From a virus: a DNA stretch of 58,030 bases. Of this stretch, positions 1-7,043 are shown piece by piece. The stretch covers positions 1 through 58,030 of the IMG/VR virus record IMGVR_UViG_3300031857_000212, one strand, 5' to 3'. Position numbers and translations under genes: made by a program. The notes beneath the pieces are model-generated. The model was not told where the DNA came from and did no database searches. It was given only the letters and a program-made list of their open reading frames with translations. The first letter of the stretch is position 1. Each line of letters starts with the position of its first letter.

Positions 1-2
1 CT

Positions 3-152
3 ATGGCTTCCACCATCTCTCATGCTGAGAACTCTATTACAGAAGTCTTACAGGATATAGAAGCATTCGGTTCTGTTGCTCAAAGGGAACTTGCACTGGA
101 TGCTCTGGATTGTTTGGAAAAGTTGTACATGTCTCTTAGGGATGAAGAATGA
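3..152 (+). CDS. Small hypothetical protein (possibly 5'-truncated)
   Basis: An open frame runs from ATG at 3 to TGA at 150-152 and encodes 49 residues. The product is acidic and probably helical (MASTISHAENSITEVLQ at the start, LYMSLRDEE at the end). It lies at the window edge, so the true start may be upstream and the protein longer. The stop overlaps the next gene's ATG by four bases (ATGA), the packing seen through this region, which supports translation. I recognise no family. Confidence 0.5.
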   Translation: MASTISHAENSITEVLQDIEAFGSVAQRELALDALDCLEKLYMSLRDEE

Positions 153-256
153 TAGAAGCTATTTTCATTATTGTAGTCTTTGTTGTTATTGGTGTAAAGA
201 TACTAACAACAACATCAACACGATTTCGCCGATGGTTATACAAGGATAGTGTATGA
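149..256 (+). CDS. Single-pass membrane micropeptide
   Basis: This 35-residue frame starts at ATG 149 inside the previous gene's stop and ends in TGA at 254-256, which overlaps the next ATG at 253. Residues 4-17 are strongly hydrophobic (IFIIVVFVVIGV), followed by a basic tail with RFRR. This is the layout of a single transmembrane helix with an N-out, C-in bias under the positive-inside rule. The ATGA couplings on both sides support it. Function is unknown. Confidence 0.55.
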   Translation: MIEAIFIIVVFVVIGVKILTTTSTRFRRWLYKDSV

Positions 257-489
257 ATGAACGAATTAAAGAACTTGCTGAACAAGCAGGATTTAATATG
301 CATAATGATCTTATTGATGGACATAACTTTAATTACGAAATTGAAAAGTTAGCCAATATCATTATACAGGAATGCATTGGTGTTGTAGAAAACCTTTCCC
401 CTGGATATAAAGACTATAGAGATCAGATTGAGGATGCGTTTCGCCGAGATTGTATAGAAGAAATTAAACATAAATTTGGGATAGAATGA
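253..489 (+). CDS. Conserved small phage protein, paralogue A
   Basis: This 78-residue acidic protein begins MNERIKELAEQAGF, an opening common among small proteins of T4-like phages. It contains the segment NIIIQECIGVVENL and ends in KHKFGIE. The next gene has the same opening (MNERIK), the same IIQEC core and the same FGIE end, so the two are tandem paralogues. It is coupled to both neighbours by ATGA overlaps. No enzymatic motif is visible and the function is unknown. Confidence 0.75.
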   Translation: MNERIKELAEQAGFNMHNDLIDGHNFNYEIEKLANIIIQECIGVVENLSPGYKDYRDQIEDAFRRDCIEEIKHKFGIE

Positions 490-701
490 ACGAACGTATT
501 AAACAATTTGCCGAACTATCCAAGTCATATAAAACAATGATAGTGGATGGTCAGATGCAATCTGTTTTACAAATAGATCCAGAAAGGTTTGCTGGTATGA
601 TTATACAGGAATGTGTTGATTTGATTGACACACTGAACGAAGCATATGATGCACCCAGTACTGCTGGAAAGTTTATTAAAGATCACTTTGGAATAGAATA
701 A
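486..701 (+). CDS. Conserved small phage protein, paralogue B
   Basis: This 71-residue protein starts MNERIKQFAELSK, has MIIQECVDLIDTL in the middle and ends KDHFGIE. It parallels the preceding gene and is most simply a tandem duplication that has since diverged. It starts in an ATGA overlap, and its TAATG end leads directly into the aldolase-like gene. The function is unknown. Confidence 0.75.
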   Translation: MNERIKQFAELSKSYKTMIVDGQMQSVLQIDPERFAGMIIQECVDLIDTLNEAYDAPSTAGKFIKDHFGIE

Positions 702-1333
702 TGTTAGAAACAATATGTGATATTATGGTTGACGCTTACAAGCGTAATTGGATTACCTCTAGAGATGGTAATGTTAGTATTCGACATCATGATCGAGACC
801 ACTTTTACATCACTCCCTCTGGAGTACGTAAGCAAACATTACAACCTGATCAGTTTAAAAAGATTGGTCTTGGCAGTTCGTTATTAAGTCAGTACTGTAT
901 AGAATTGGATTACTCCGATATCAGTAGTAAACTAAAACCTTCTGGTGAATTACCCTTGCACTATGGATTACAAAAGAATATGGGTCAACACAGCGAAGAT
1001 GTTCGAGTTGTGGTGCATGTGCATCCTACCTATTGTATTGCAGCTATGCATGCTGGTATTGATCTCAGTAAGATTAGTGATTCGTTTCCAGAGTTGAATC
1101 GATATACAAAGGTAGCACCCAATGTGGGAGATGTTCCACCCATTAGTCAAGAATTAGCAGATCGTTGCCATGAAAACTTACAGCTAGATGACTACGGTAA
1201 TATCTCTTATGATATTGTTGGTATCAAAGGACATGGTGTAGTTGCCATAGATACTAGTCCATGGCGTGCATATGAGCACATAGAAAGATTAGAACACATT
1301 TGTAAAATCGTATTAGCATCGGGGAAATACTAA
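701..1333 (+). CDS. Class II aldolase/adducin-family protein
   Basis: This 210-residue protein matches the class II aldolase/adducin fold (L-fuculose-phosphate aldolase, ribulose-5-phosphate epimerase and methylthioribulose-phosphate dehydratase relatives). Visible motifs in order are GNVSIR (about residue 24), the phosphate-binding TPSG, SGE, the zinc-binding VHVHP and a third histidine in GIKGHGV. The metal triad and the phosphate loop therefore look intact and an active enzyme is plausible. The substrate cannot be read from sequence. Such genes occur as auxiliary metabolic genes in environmental T4-like phages. The start follows a TAATG overlap. Confidence 0.85.
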   Translation: MLETICDIMVDAYKRNWITSRDGNVSIRHHDRDHFYITPSGVRKQTLQPDQFKKIGLGSSLLSQYCIELDYSDISSKLKPSGELPLHYGLQKNMGQHSEDVRVVVHVHPTYCIAAMHAGIDLSKISDSFPELNRYTKVAPNVGDVPPISQELADRCHENLQLDDYGNISYDIVGIKGHGVVAIDTSPWRAYEHIERLEHICKIVLASGKY

Positions 1334-1527
1334 TGAAAGTATCCAGCATTGTCACTCATAATCTAGAGTTGGATCGTATGCAAAGAGTTCAGCTACAGGA
1401 TAAACGAGAAGAAGATTATCGCAAGGTAGTTGATAAACGAAACTTTGATAGAATTATTGCAGAGCGAGTCTCACGTAATATACGACTTGGTTTGGATAAA
1501 GGTCGTAATATAGATGTTGAATGTTAA
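1333..1527 (+). CDS. Small basic hypothetical protein
   Basis: This 64-residue highly charged protein (QLQDKREEDYRKVVDKRNFDRIIAERVSRNI) is probably one long helix. It starts at a TAATG overlap with the aldolase-like gene. No cysteine motif or known domain is seen. The next gene follows after 12 nt with its own ribosome-binding site (TGGAGTTATT before the ATG). Confidence 0.65.
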   Translation: MKVSSIVTHNLELDRMQRVQLQDKREEDYRKVVDKRNFDRIIAERVSRNIRLGLDKGRNIDVEC

Positions 1528-1539
1528 TTTGGAGTTATT

Positions 1540-1785
1540 ATGAAACAATTAGGAATTGATTTTGAAACAGCGGATACGATCACACGATTGAATCTCACAG
1601 ATGCACGAGATTACATGAAGAATGAACTAAAACAATACTTTGATACAATGGAAACTGAGAATCCTTATTGGTTACATCCAGACGATGTGGTGAATAATCA
1701 AGTATTGATTATGCACATCGATGAAATCTTGAACTACTATGGTGGAGAATTATATGGCGAATGTAAAACAGGGCAACCTGACTAA
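1540..1785 (+). CDS. Small acidic hypothetical protein
   Basis: This 81-residue protein starts MKQLGIDFETADTITRLN with a good GGAG Shine-Dalgarno site. It contains YWLHPDDVVNNQVLIMHIDEILNYYGG, a histidine- and aspartate-rich segment seen in small conserved proteins of T4-like environmental phages. The last 32 bases overlap the next small ORF in another frame. The function is unknown. Confidence 0.7.
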   Translation: MKQLGIDFETADTITRLNLTDARDYMKNELKQYFDTMETENPYWLHPDDVVNNQVLIMHIDEILNYYGGELYGECKTGQPD

Positions 1786-1888
1786 ATCACCTCAATGGTG
1801 GAAACATTTAAAGGACTGGAAACGTGTTTTTTGGAAAACGGAACGTAAGGCTCAAAAAGCCGATACCCAAGCTAGGCTACAAGACTAG
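1754..1888 (+). CDS. Small basic tryptophan-rich phage protein
   Basis: This 44-residue frame starts at ATG 1754 and stops at TAG 1886-1888. It encodes the pattern NLTKSPQWWKHLKDWKRVFWK, which I associate with a conserved short ORF of cyanophage-like myoviruses. It is rich in lysine and tryptophan. It overlaps the end of the preceding gene and is overlapped by another frame from 1824, so only one of the two downstream readings may be used across 1824-1888. I favour this one there. Confidence 0.6.
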   Translation: MANVKQGNLTKSPQWWKHLKDWKRVFWKTERKAQKADTQARLQD

Positions 1889-2048
1889 ACTAAAAACATT
1901 TGCTTTGCAAAAGAAGCTAGAGTATAATAGTTCTTATCGGTCATACTACTTGGAAGCTGCAACTAAGCAGATCGGTGTGGCACTAACTATGATATGGAAT
2001 GGAGTGATTCTCAATAAAGGGCATCACTCGCATTGGAAAAAGAAATGA
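1824..2048 (+). CDS. Possible small basic protein (start uncertain)
   Basis: An open frame of 74 codons runs from ATG 1824 to TGA 2046-2048 and encodes a basic protein with GYKTRLKTFALQKKLEYNS and a histidine-rich end (GHHSHWKKK). Its stop forms an ATGA overlap with the next micro-gene, which argues for use. Against the 1824 start, 65 bases overlap the 44-residue ORF in another frame, there is no clear ribosome-binding site, and a promoter-like element lies inside it. A shorter product from a later non-ATG start is possible. Confidence 0.4.
   Translation: MFFGKRNVRLKKPIPKLGYKTRLKTFALQKKLEYNSSYRSYYLEAATKQIGVALTMIWNGVILNKGHHSHWKKK
1900..1928 (+). promoter_or_regulatory. Sigma70-type promoter, TTGC-variant of the repeated family
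   Basis: TTGCTT at 1900-1905 and TATAAT at 1923-1928 are separated by 17 nt. The spacer starts TGCAA and ends AG just before the -10 box, the layout of the copies at 5152, 11685, 15079 and 15458. Transcription would start near 1935 and serve the micro-gene at 2045 and the oxygenase genes. It lies within the frame that opens at 1824. Confidence 0.5.
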
Positions 2049-2191
2049 GTGATGAAGAAGTATTAAAACTCTACCAAGAGTTAGAAGATCACTATGGTGA
2101 TAATCTTCCTAACTTTGAACATTATCCAAAACAATTTACATATTGTGTGAAGTTATATCGATATTATAAGGAACAAAATGCAGGGAATTAA
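2045..2191 (+). CDS. Conserved micro-protein of 48 residues
   Basis: The frame starts at ATG 2045 (ATGA overlap with the stop at 2046-2048) and ends at TAA 2189-2191, overlapping the start of the following oxygenase gene at 2178. The product reads MSDEEVLKLYQELEDHYG then LPNFEHYPKQFTYCVKLYRYY. The pattern is typical of a short conserved protein next to other small genes in T4-like environmental phages. Function is unknown. Confidence 0.65.
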   Translation: MSDEEVLKLYQELEDHYGDNLPNFEHYPKQFTYCVKLYRYYKEQNAGN

Positions 2192-2750
2192 ACTTTTTCA
2201 CTCGTGCTTATTTACAGATAAGCTAGAAATCCCAGCTGGCTTGGATACTCATATTTTATCTGTAATGGAGAATGATAACTCTGATGTTGCTATATCAAAT
2301 AGAGGTGGGTGGCAAAGTCCAGCATTCACAGACCCTAATATTACATTTGCAGAAAACATATTTGACGAAATTAAAATCAGAGTAACATCTGCGTTTAGAG
2401 AATATGGCATTAATAAAAGCCCAGTTCTTTCTAACTATTGGTTTAATGTAAATCCAAAATATAGTTGGAACATGGTCCATGAACATCCATTTTCTCTTAT
2501 ATCTGCAGTTTTATACGTTCGTGCACCCAATAACTGTGGTAATCTTATATTCTCTCGTCAAGACCTGTTACCTCATTACATTATTCCAAATGAAATAAAT
2601 GATAATAACTGGCCAAGTTATTGGGTTAAACCAATTCAAGGAACTCTGCTGCTATTTCCTTCTTATATGTCACACCATGTTGAACAAAATTTATCAGAAG
2701 ACGAAGATCCAACAAGAATCTCTATTGCGCTTAATTACATTGGAGCATAA
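2178..2750 (+). CDS. Putative 2-oxoglutarate/Fe(II)-dependent oxygenase 1
   Basis: This 190-residue protein looks like the phage 2OG-Fe(II) oxygenase family (2OG-FeII_Oxy_5 type). It has GGWQSP early (residues about 43-48), an iron-ligand segment around MVHEHPFSLISAVLYV, then LLLFPSYMSHHVEQN supplying the distal histidine, and RISIALNY supplying the arginine that would hold 2-oxoglutarate. Such enzymes hydroxylate proteins, nucleic acids or small molecules; the substrate here is unknown. It is the first of two adjacent paralogues, with a third at 5961. Confidence 0.75.
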   Translation: MQGIKLFHSCLFTDKLEIPAGLDTHILSVMENDNSDVAISNRGGWQSPAFTDPNITFAENIFDEIKIRVTSAFREYGINKSPVLSNYWFNVNPKYSWNMVHEHPFSLISAVLYVRAPNNCGNLIFSRQDLLPHYIIPNEINDNNWPSYWVKPIQGTLLLFPSYMSHHVEQNLSEDEDPTRISIALNYIGA

Positions 2751-2752
2751 TT

Positions 2753-3331
2753 ATGATTGAGATGTGGTTTCCAACTCTAATTGATATTAGTCATTTAGAT
2801 CAATTTAAACCGAATAATGATTCTTATGCGCAGTGTGTGTATAATGTAAGAGACAATTCACCAAAAAGAAATGTCCAGTGGAAGTGTGATACCTTTAGCA
2901 CTTTGAATCTATACGATATGAAATCTGATCCTTTATTTGCAGATTTGATTTCTGCATGTGCGTCACAGGTAAAAATATTCGCCAGAGAATATGGTGTTGA
3001 TTCAGATCCAGTTTGTATTGACTCTTGGTTAAATTTAGCACCACCAAAAGAGTATCAAGAATATCATATGCACGCTAAGTCGCACTTTAGTGTTGTTTAC
3101 TATGTTAAAACTCCTAAGGATTGTGGCAACCTTTCTTTTAGAAGTTCAGAAGCTAATACAGATATGTTTCCTCTTCCTGCTTCTGTTTCTGTTCCAGCAA
3201 ACTATAAAACGTGCACCTACACCCCACAAGAATCTATGCTTGTGATTTTTAGATCTAATCTACTTCACATGGTTGAGAAAAACAAAAGTGATGAAGATAG
3301 AATTAGCATTTCAATAAATTTTAATGTTTGA
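2753..3331 (+). CDS. Putative 2-oxoglutarate/Fe(II)-dependent oxygenase 2
   Basis: This 192-residue paralogue of the preceding gene starts 2 nt after its stop. The segment YHMHAKSHFSVVYYV carries candidate metal ligands, VIFRSNLLHMVEKN carries the distal histidine and DRISISINF carries the 2-oxoglutarate arginine. It lacks the N-terminal GGWQS motif of the other two. This suggests a different substrate or partner. The end overlaps the downstream phosphoesterase frame by 8 bases. Confidence 0.72.
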   Translation: MIEMWFPTLIDISHLDQFKPNNDSYAQCVYNVRDNSPKRNVQWKCDTFSTLNLYDMKSDPLFADLISACASQVKIFAREYGVDSDPVCIDSWLNLAPPKEYQEYHMHAKSHFSVVYYVKTPKDCGNLSFRSSEANTDMFPLPASVSVPANYKTCTYTPQESMLVIFRSNLLHMVEKNKSDEDRISISINFNV

Positions 3332-4265
3332 TAATAAAATGAAGATAGCAATTTGCAGTGATTTGCACTTGGAGTTTGGTGGATTGTCCATAAAGAATCC
3401 AGGTGACGTAGAAGTCCTGATTCTTTCAGGCGACATTCTGGTTGAAAATGATCTTGACATCTATGATCGTCGTCAAGACGAAATGGGTTTCATGCGTGGA
3501 AAGTCTCGAGTGTATCACGACTTCTTTCATGAAGTATGCGCAGAATTCCCACATGTAATTTACGTTGCAGGTAATCATGAATCGTATCATGGTGACATTG
3601 CCAACACTTACAGTGAACTGAAGCGTAAGTTGGGTCATAATAAAAATCTACACATCCTAGATCGAGAAACATTCGAGTTGGGTGATCATGTATTCATTGG
3701 TTCTACTTTGTGGACTGATATGAACCGCAATGATCCAATGACACTTGAGTACATCCGTCACTCTATGAATGACTTTAAAATCATTGCAAACTCTGCTCGT
3801 AAAGTTTACCGTAAAGTTCCTTTGTATAAGAAGGATGCTGATGGTAACTACGAAAAAAATGAACAAGGATATAATATCGATATTGGCATGAAATTGAAAG
3901 AAGAAGATTCTACCTTCTCTCCACAGGATGCCGTTGATGCACACATTAAGTGTTTGGCGTATATCGATCATATGTACTCTGAGACTTCACCATGGAAGAC
4001 TGTTATTGTAGTTGGTCATCATACACCTTCTACCAAATCATGTCATCCACGTTATGCTCACGACTCATTGATGAATGGTGGATATCATAGCGATCTTTCT
4101 GAGTTTATTCTTGATCGTCCAGGAATCAAATTGTGGACTCATGGACATACTCATGAAGACTTTGATTATATGATTGGTGAGTGTCGTGTTGTTTGTAACC
4201 CTCGTGGTTATATTAAATACGAACCACGTGCCGATAATTTTACATTAAAGGTTGTTGAAGTATGA
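3324..4265 (+). CDS. Calcineurin-like metallophosphoesterase
   Basis: All motifs of a dinuclear metallophosphoesterase are present in order: ICSDLHLE (D-x-H), LSGDILV, YVAGNHESYHG, VVGHHTPS and THGHTHEDFDY. The protein has 313 residues from ATG 3324, or 308 from ATG 3339, which gives the family-typical opening MKIAICSDLHLE; neither start has a convincing ribosome-binding site, so translation is probably coupled to the upstream gene. The substrate (nucleotide, nucleic acid or protein phosphate) is unknown. It differs clearly from the LpxH-like protein at 9410. Confidence 0.88.
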   Translation: MFDNKMKIAICSDLHLEFGGLSIKNPGDVEVLILSGDILVENDLDIYDRRQDEMGFMRGKSRVYHDFFHEVCAEFPHVIYVAGNHESYHGDIANTYSELKRKLGHNKNLHILDRETFELGDHVFIGSTLWTDMNRNDPMTLEYIRHSMNDFKIIANSARKVYRKVPLYKKDADGNYEKNEQGYNIDIGMKLKEEDSTFSPQDAVDAHIKCLAYIDHMYSETSPWKTVIVVGHHTPSTKSCHPRYAHDSLMNGGYHSDLSEFILDRPGIKLWTHGHTHEDFDYMIGECRVVCNPRGYIKYEPRADNFTLKVVEV

Positions 4266-4447
4266 GTGCGTTAAAAACTATTTCGGAGTATTATTCTGAA
4301 GACTCAAATAAACGTGCAGTCGTTATGAAAGATCTGACATTGGGTAATTACCGAGTTGTTGTCACCAATGACTCTGGTAGTTCTTTTTCAACCAGCTTTG
4401 ATACTTTAGAACATGCAGAAACTTACGCAGAGGATTGGGTATTATGA
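4262..4447 (+). CDS. Conserved small phage protein
   Basis: This 61-residue protein has the core NYRVVVTNDSGSSFSTSFDTLEHAETYAEDWV, a beta-beta-alpha-like pattern common in short ORFs of T4-like phages. It starts in an ATGA overlap with the phosphoesterase stop and ends in another ATGA overlap with the next gene. No catalytic motif is seen. The function is unknown. Confidence 0.7.
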   Translation: MSALKTISEYYSEDSNKRAVVMKDLTLGNYRVVVTNDSGSSFSTSFDTLEHAETYAEDWVL

Positions 4448-4647
4448 CAACATGGACTATTACACTTGAAGAAGCAGATGATGGTAGTGGTGATTTAGTT
4501 ATGCCATTACCTCAAGATTTACTAGATGGTGCTGGATGGAAAGAAGGCGACGTTCTTACATGGACTGATAATAAAGATGGTACATGGAGTCTTTCAAAAC
4601 AACAAGAACATAGTAAGTACTATTATGATACGGACAGAAACAGATGA
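4444..4647 (+). CDS. AbrB/MazE-like swapped-hairpin small protein
   Basis: The start at ATG 4444 (ATGA overlap) gives 67 residues; an upstream TTG at 4435 is in frame but less likely. The segment LVMPLPQDLLDGAGWKEGD followed by VLTWTDNKDGTWSLS matches the SpoVT/AbrB-like swapped-hairpin fold found in MazE-type antitoxins and transition-state regulators. No toxin gene lies beside it, so it is more likely a stand-alone small DNA-binding or structural protein. Its targets are unknown. Confidence 0.65.
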   Translation: MTTWTITLEEADDGSGDLVMPLPQDLLDGAGWKEGDVLTWTDNKDGTWSLSKQQEHSKYYYDTDRNR

Positions 4648-4784
4648 CTGAACCAGTAGAAACAAACGTGTGTGAATATGCAGAAACTGCACTTGAGCAT
4701 TATATGAAAAAGTGCTTTAACCTTGAGGAAGAAAACAAGGAATTAAAAGCACAAATTAAAAAACTATTAAGGATGATAGAATAA
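4644..4784 (+). CDS. Small coiled-coil protein
   Basis: This 46-residue frame starts at ATG 4644 (ATGA overlap) and ends at TAA 4782-4784, which shares its last base with the next ATG (TAATG). The second half, NLEEENKELKAQIKKLLRMIE, has a leucine/isoleucine heptad pattern typical of a short parallel coiled coil. The N-terminal half has two cysteines. No family was recognised. Coupling on both sides supports it as a real gene. Confidence 0.6.
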   Translation: MTEPVETNVCEYAETALEHYMKKCFNLEEENKELKAQIKKLLRMIE

Positions 4785-5155
4785 TGAGTAAAACTTTTAC
4801 AGATGTTTCAGTATTTTTAGCAGCTTGCGGACAGAACCATGCATCAACTCCTGTTCCACGAAATACACTGTCAGCGTTATACAAGAAATTGATTGATGAA
4901 GAATATCAAGAGTTTCTAGATGCCTATGAAGATTTAGATGATGCTGAACAACTTGATGCATGCTTTGATATGATGTGGGTTATTATTGGTTATATGAAAT
5001 CTCGTGGTTGGGATTGTGAAGGTGCATGGGATGAAGGTGCTAAAAGCAATCTCTCTAAAATTGACCATATTACTGGTAAGGTTATTCGTCGTGAAGATGG
5101 AAAGATCCTTAAACCAGAGGGTTGGAAGCCACCAGATTTCTCAAAATTCGTTTGA
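4784..5155 (+). CDS. MazG-like nucleotide pyrophosphohydrolase
   Basis: This 123-residue protein matches the all-alpha NTP pyrophosphohydrolase superfamily (MazG/HisE/dUTPase-2 type). The metal-binding motif is visible as DEEYQEFLDAYED, followed by the second helix with ACFDMMWVIIGYM. The C-terminal segment KIDHITGKVIRREDGKILKPEGWKPPDF is typical of the phage branch. MazG-type enzymes hydrolyse (d)NTPs to monophosphates and in phages are thought to adjust nucleotide pools or alarmone signalling. The stop codon is embedded in the -35 box of the next promoter. Confidence 0.8.
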   Translation: MSKTFTDVSVFLAACGQNHASTPVPRNTLSALYKKLIDEEYQEFLDAYEDLDDAEQLDACFDMMWVIIGYMKSRGWDCEGAWDEGAKSNLSKIDHITGKVIRREDGKILKPEGWKPPDFSKFV

Positions 5156-5180
5156 CTTGCAACTTTATTTGAGGTATAAT
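5152..5180 (+). promoter_or_regulatory. Sigma70-type promoter of repeated family (TTGACTTGCAA)
   Basis: TTGACT (5152-5157) and TATAAT (5175-5180) are spaced by exactly 17 nt. The spacer starts TGCAA and ends GG, as in the copies at 15079 and 15458. The -35 box overlaps the TGA stop of the MazG-like gene. The predicted start of transcription, six to eight bases after the -10 box, falls on the ATG of the HAD gene at 5187, so its mRNA is probably leaderless. Confidence 0.8.
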
Positions 5181-5186
5181 TATACT

Positions 5187-5687
5187 ATGAATACTGATAT
5201 TACACTCTACCTCGACATGGATGGTGTACTCGCTGATTTTAACAAAGAGTACACCAAATACGATCCACAAAAAGAAGACCGAAAGAAATTTCGTGACTCT
5301 GTATTAACGCATAAGATTTTTGAGAAACTAGATTTTATGCCTGATACGCAAGTGCTTCTCAATCACGTATCTCTATTAAATGGGGTACGTATTGAGATTC
5401 TTACATCCATGGGAACTCATGAGCCATTTCAAGCCAATGAAGCAAAGTCCCAAAAACAAAGATGGCTTGACAAACATAACATTCCATACAAAGCTAATTT
5501 TGTTCATAGCAAACAAGAGAAAGCTAAGTATGCGACACCTACATCAATATTGATTGATGACTCTGTTGGTTGTATTGATCCATTCAATAAAGCAGGTGGA
5601 TGGGGACTACTACATGAGTATTCCGTGAATACTATTCACACTCTTGACCACACAATTCTAAAAATACGTGCAATGACTCATGCTTGA
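5187..5687 (+). CDS. HAD-superfamily phosphatase / 5'-nucleotidase-like
   Basis: From ATG 5187 the product is 166 residues. The HAD nucleophile motif LYLDMDGVLADF lies at residues 7-18, and the late acidic motif SILIDDSVG is near residue 128. This places it with phage HAD hydrolases of the 5'(3')-deoxyribonucleotidase kind, which dephosphorylate nucleotides. A longer frame extends upstream to 5004, but that part overlaps the MazG-like gene and the promoter. With the next gene it forms a short operon. Confidence 0.8.
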   Translation: MNTDITLYLDMDGVLADFNKEYTKYDPQKEDRKKFRDSVLTHKIFEKLDFMPDTQVLLNHVSLLNGVRIEILTSMGTHEPFQANEAKSQKQRWLDKHNIPYKANFVHSKQEKAKYATPTSILIDDSVGCIDPFNKAGGWGLLHEYSVNTIHTLDHTILKIRAMTHA

Positions 5688-5964
5688 TATATTTCAACCC
5701 ACTTTACAATGGATTAAAGATGATTTTAAGTCTAACAGAATTCGCTTTGCTGTTGAGCTTCTTGCTTGGGCTATTAGCATTGGGTGCTCGATTACTATGG
5801 CACTCACAGTCCCCAACCCTCCTCTACTGGCTCTTTATCCCGTTTGGATCCTTGGCTGTGCTTTGTATGCTTGGGCTAGTTGGACTAGGAAATCTTTTGG
5901 CATGCTCGCTAACTACATTCTGTTAACAACTATTGATACAATTGGTTTAATTAGAATGCTATGA
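5680..5964 (+). CDS. Small inner-membrane protein
   Basis: This 94-residue protein overlaps the end of the HAD gene by 8 bases. It has three hydrophobic stretches (about residues 23-43, 47-66 and 74-92), including LLAWAISIGCSITMALTVPN and LLALYPVWILGCALYAWA, so it should be a three-helix integral membrane protein. The pattern is common in T4-like environmental phages. Function is unknown; it ends in an ATGA overlap with the third oxygenase gene. Confidence 0.75.
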   Translation: MLDIFQPTLQWIKDDFKSNRIRFAVELLAWAISIGCSITMALTVPNPPLLALYPVWILGCALYAWASWTRKSFGMLANYILLTTIDTIGLIRML

Positions 5965-6428
5965 GATTAGTTGAACTTACCTTACCAGAAAATTTCGTCA
6001 ATAATGTTTTATCATTACGTGGTGTGGCTGAATGTGTTAAACGAAGTAATAAAGGTGGATGGCAAAGTGATCGTTGTAATCAAAAAACATATCCATGGGC
6101 AGCAGAAATTATAGATCAAGTTCAAGCTGCAGCTGGTGTTGCTGGAGATATAACTTACTGGTATAATATCAATACTGGCAGTGATTATAATGAGTGGCAT
6201 GATCATGATAAAGGTGCTACTGATGAAATGTGTGGAGTCCTTTATCTTCAAGTTCCAGAAAATGCTGGTAGCTTTGAGTATGAAATTAAAAAAGAAATCT
6301 TTCAAGTTAAACCCCATGCAGGGTTGTTACTATTATTTCCTGATGATTTAATGCATCGTGTTTTACCGAACGATGGTGATGGTGAGAGAGTCTCAATGGC
6401 TTTTAATTTTTGGAAAATGTTAAAGTGA
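5961..6428 (+). CDS. Putative 2-oxoglutarate/Fe(II)-dependent oxygenase 3
   Basis: This 155-residue protein shares the signature of oxygenase 1: NKGGWQSDR near residue 31, the HxD iron motif as EWHDHD near residue 79, LLLLFPDDLMHRVLPN for the distal histidine and RVSMAFNFW for the 2-oxoglutarate arginine. It is the best-formed of the three, because the HxD motif is exact. It overlaps its neighbours at both ends, so it is translated as part of the same operon. The substrate is unknown. Confidence 0.8.
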   Translation: MRLVELTLPENFVNNVLSLRGVAECVKRSNKGGWQSDRCNQKTYPWAAEIIDQVQAAAGVAGDITYWYNINTGSDYNEWHDHDKGATDEMCGVLYLQVPENAGSFEYEIKKEIFQVKPHAGLLLLFPDDLMHRVLPNDGDGERVSMAFNFWKMLK

Positions 6429-7036
6429 ATATATTTTATCTCCACGAAGATACTAAGGAATGTGCAAAACAACATCTCGACAAACATGTCGTTAAGATGA
6501 TTTTGGAATACGCACAACTTCTTTCTACTGCTCATCGTCTTCTTGATGGTTATGAGTATGAGGGTAAGTCCATTTCTGGTCGTAAAGCCATGAGATGGAA
6601 ATTAGATGATTCTCGTGAAGATAATTTGTATATGGCATCACATATGAAACATCCATCTGGAATTTGGTGTCGACAGTCAATAGATAATTACTGGTGGCTG
6701 TATAATCTATGGCGAGATCTTATGGTAGAATATACATTCCGTTATGGAAAACATCATGTTGCAGAAAGATTGATTCCATTTTTGTCTCATGCTCCAACTA
6801 ATATATCAGACAATATTGCAACACCAATGCCACAGTGTATGCCAGAGCAATATAAAGTAGTTGGTGATTCTATCCAAGCATACCATAACTATTACATTAA
6901 TGATAAACAGCCATTTGCTGTTTGGACAAATAGACCAATCCCAAGCTGGTTCGTATCTGCTTGGCGTGGTAAAAGCCACAAGGCTATTGCTTTAGTAGCT
7001 GAAAATAAAGTAAAATTCAAAATGATTCCAGCATAG
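6425..7036 (+). CDS. Conserved T4-like phage protein of unknown function
   Basis: I place the start at GTG 6425, which forms a GTGA overlap with the previous stop and yields the family-typical opening MNIFYLHEDTKECAKQHLDKHV; an in-frame TTG at 6410 is an alternative. The 203-residue product carries LDKHVVKMILEYAQLLSTAHR, HPSGIWCRQSIDNYWWLY and AYHNYYI..FAVWTNRPIPSWF, all recurrent in this phage family. Conserved histidines and tryptophans suggest an enzyme, but I know of no assigned activity. Confidence 0.75.
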   Translation: MNIFYLHEDTKECAKQHLDKHVVKMILEYAQLLSTAHRLLDGYEYEGKSISGRKAMRWKLDDSREDNLYMASHMKHPSGIWCRQSIDNYWWLYNLWRDLMVEYTFRYGKHHVAERLIPFLSHAPTNISDNIATPMPQCMPEQYKVVGDSIQAYHNYYINDKQPFAVWTNRPIPSWFVSAWRGKSHKAIALVAENKVKFKMIPA

Positions 7037-7043
7037 TTATTTT

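Noticed and set aside
5684-5926. 80-codon second frame inside the membrane protein gene
   Set aside because: The 5680 frame has the conserved membrane pattern and coupled start and stop; the second is a leucine-rich shadow.
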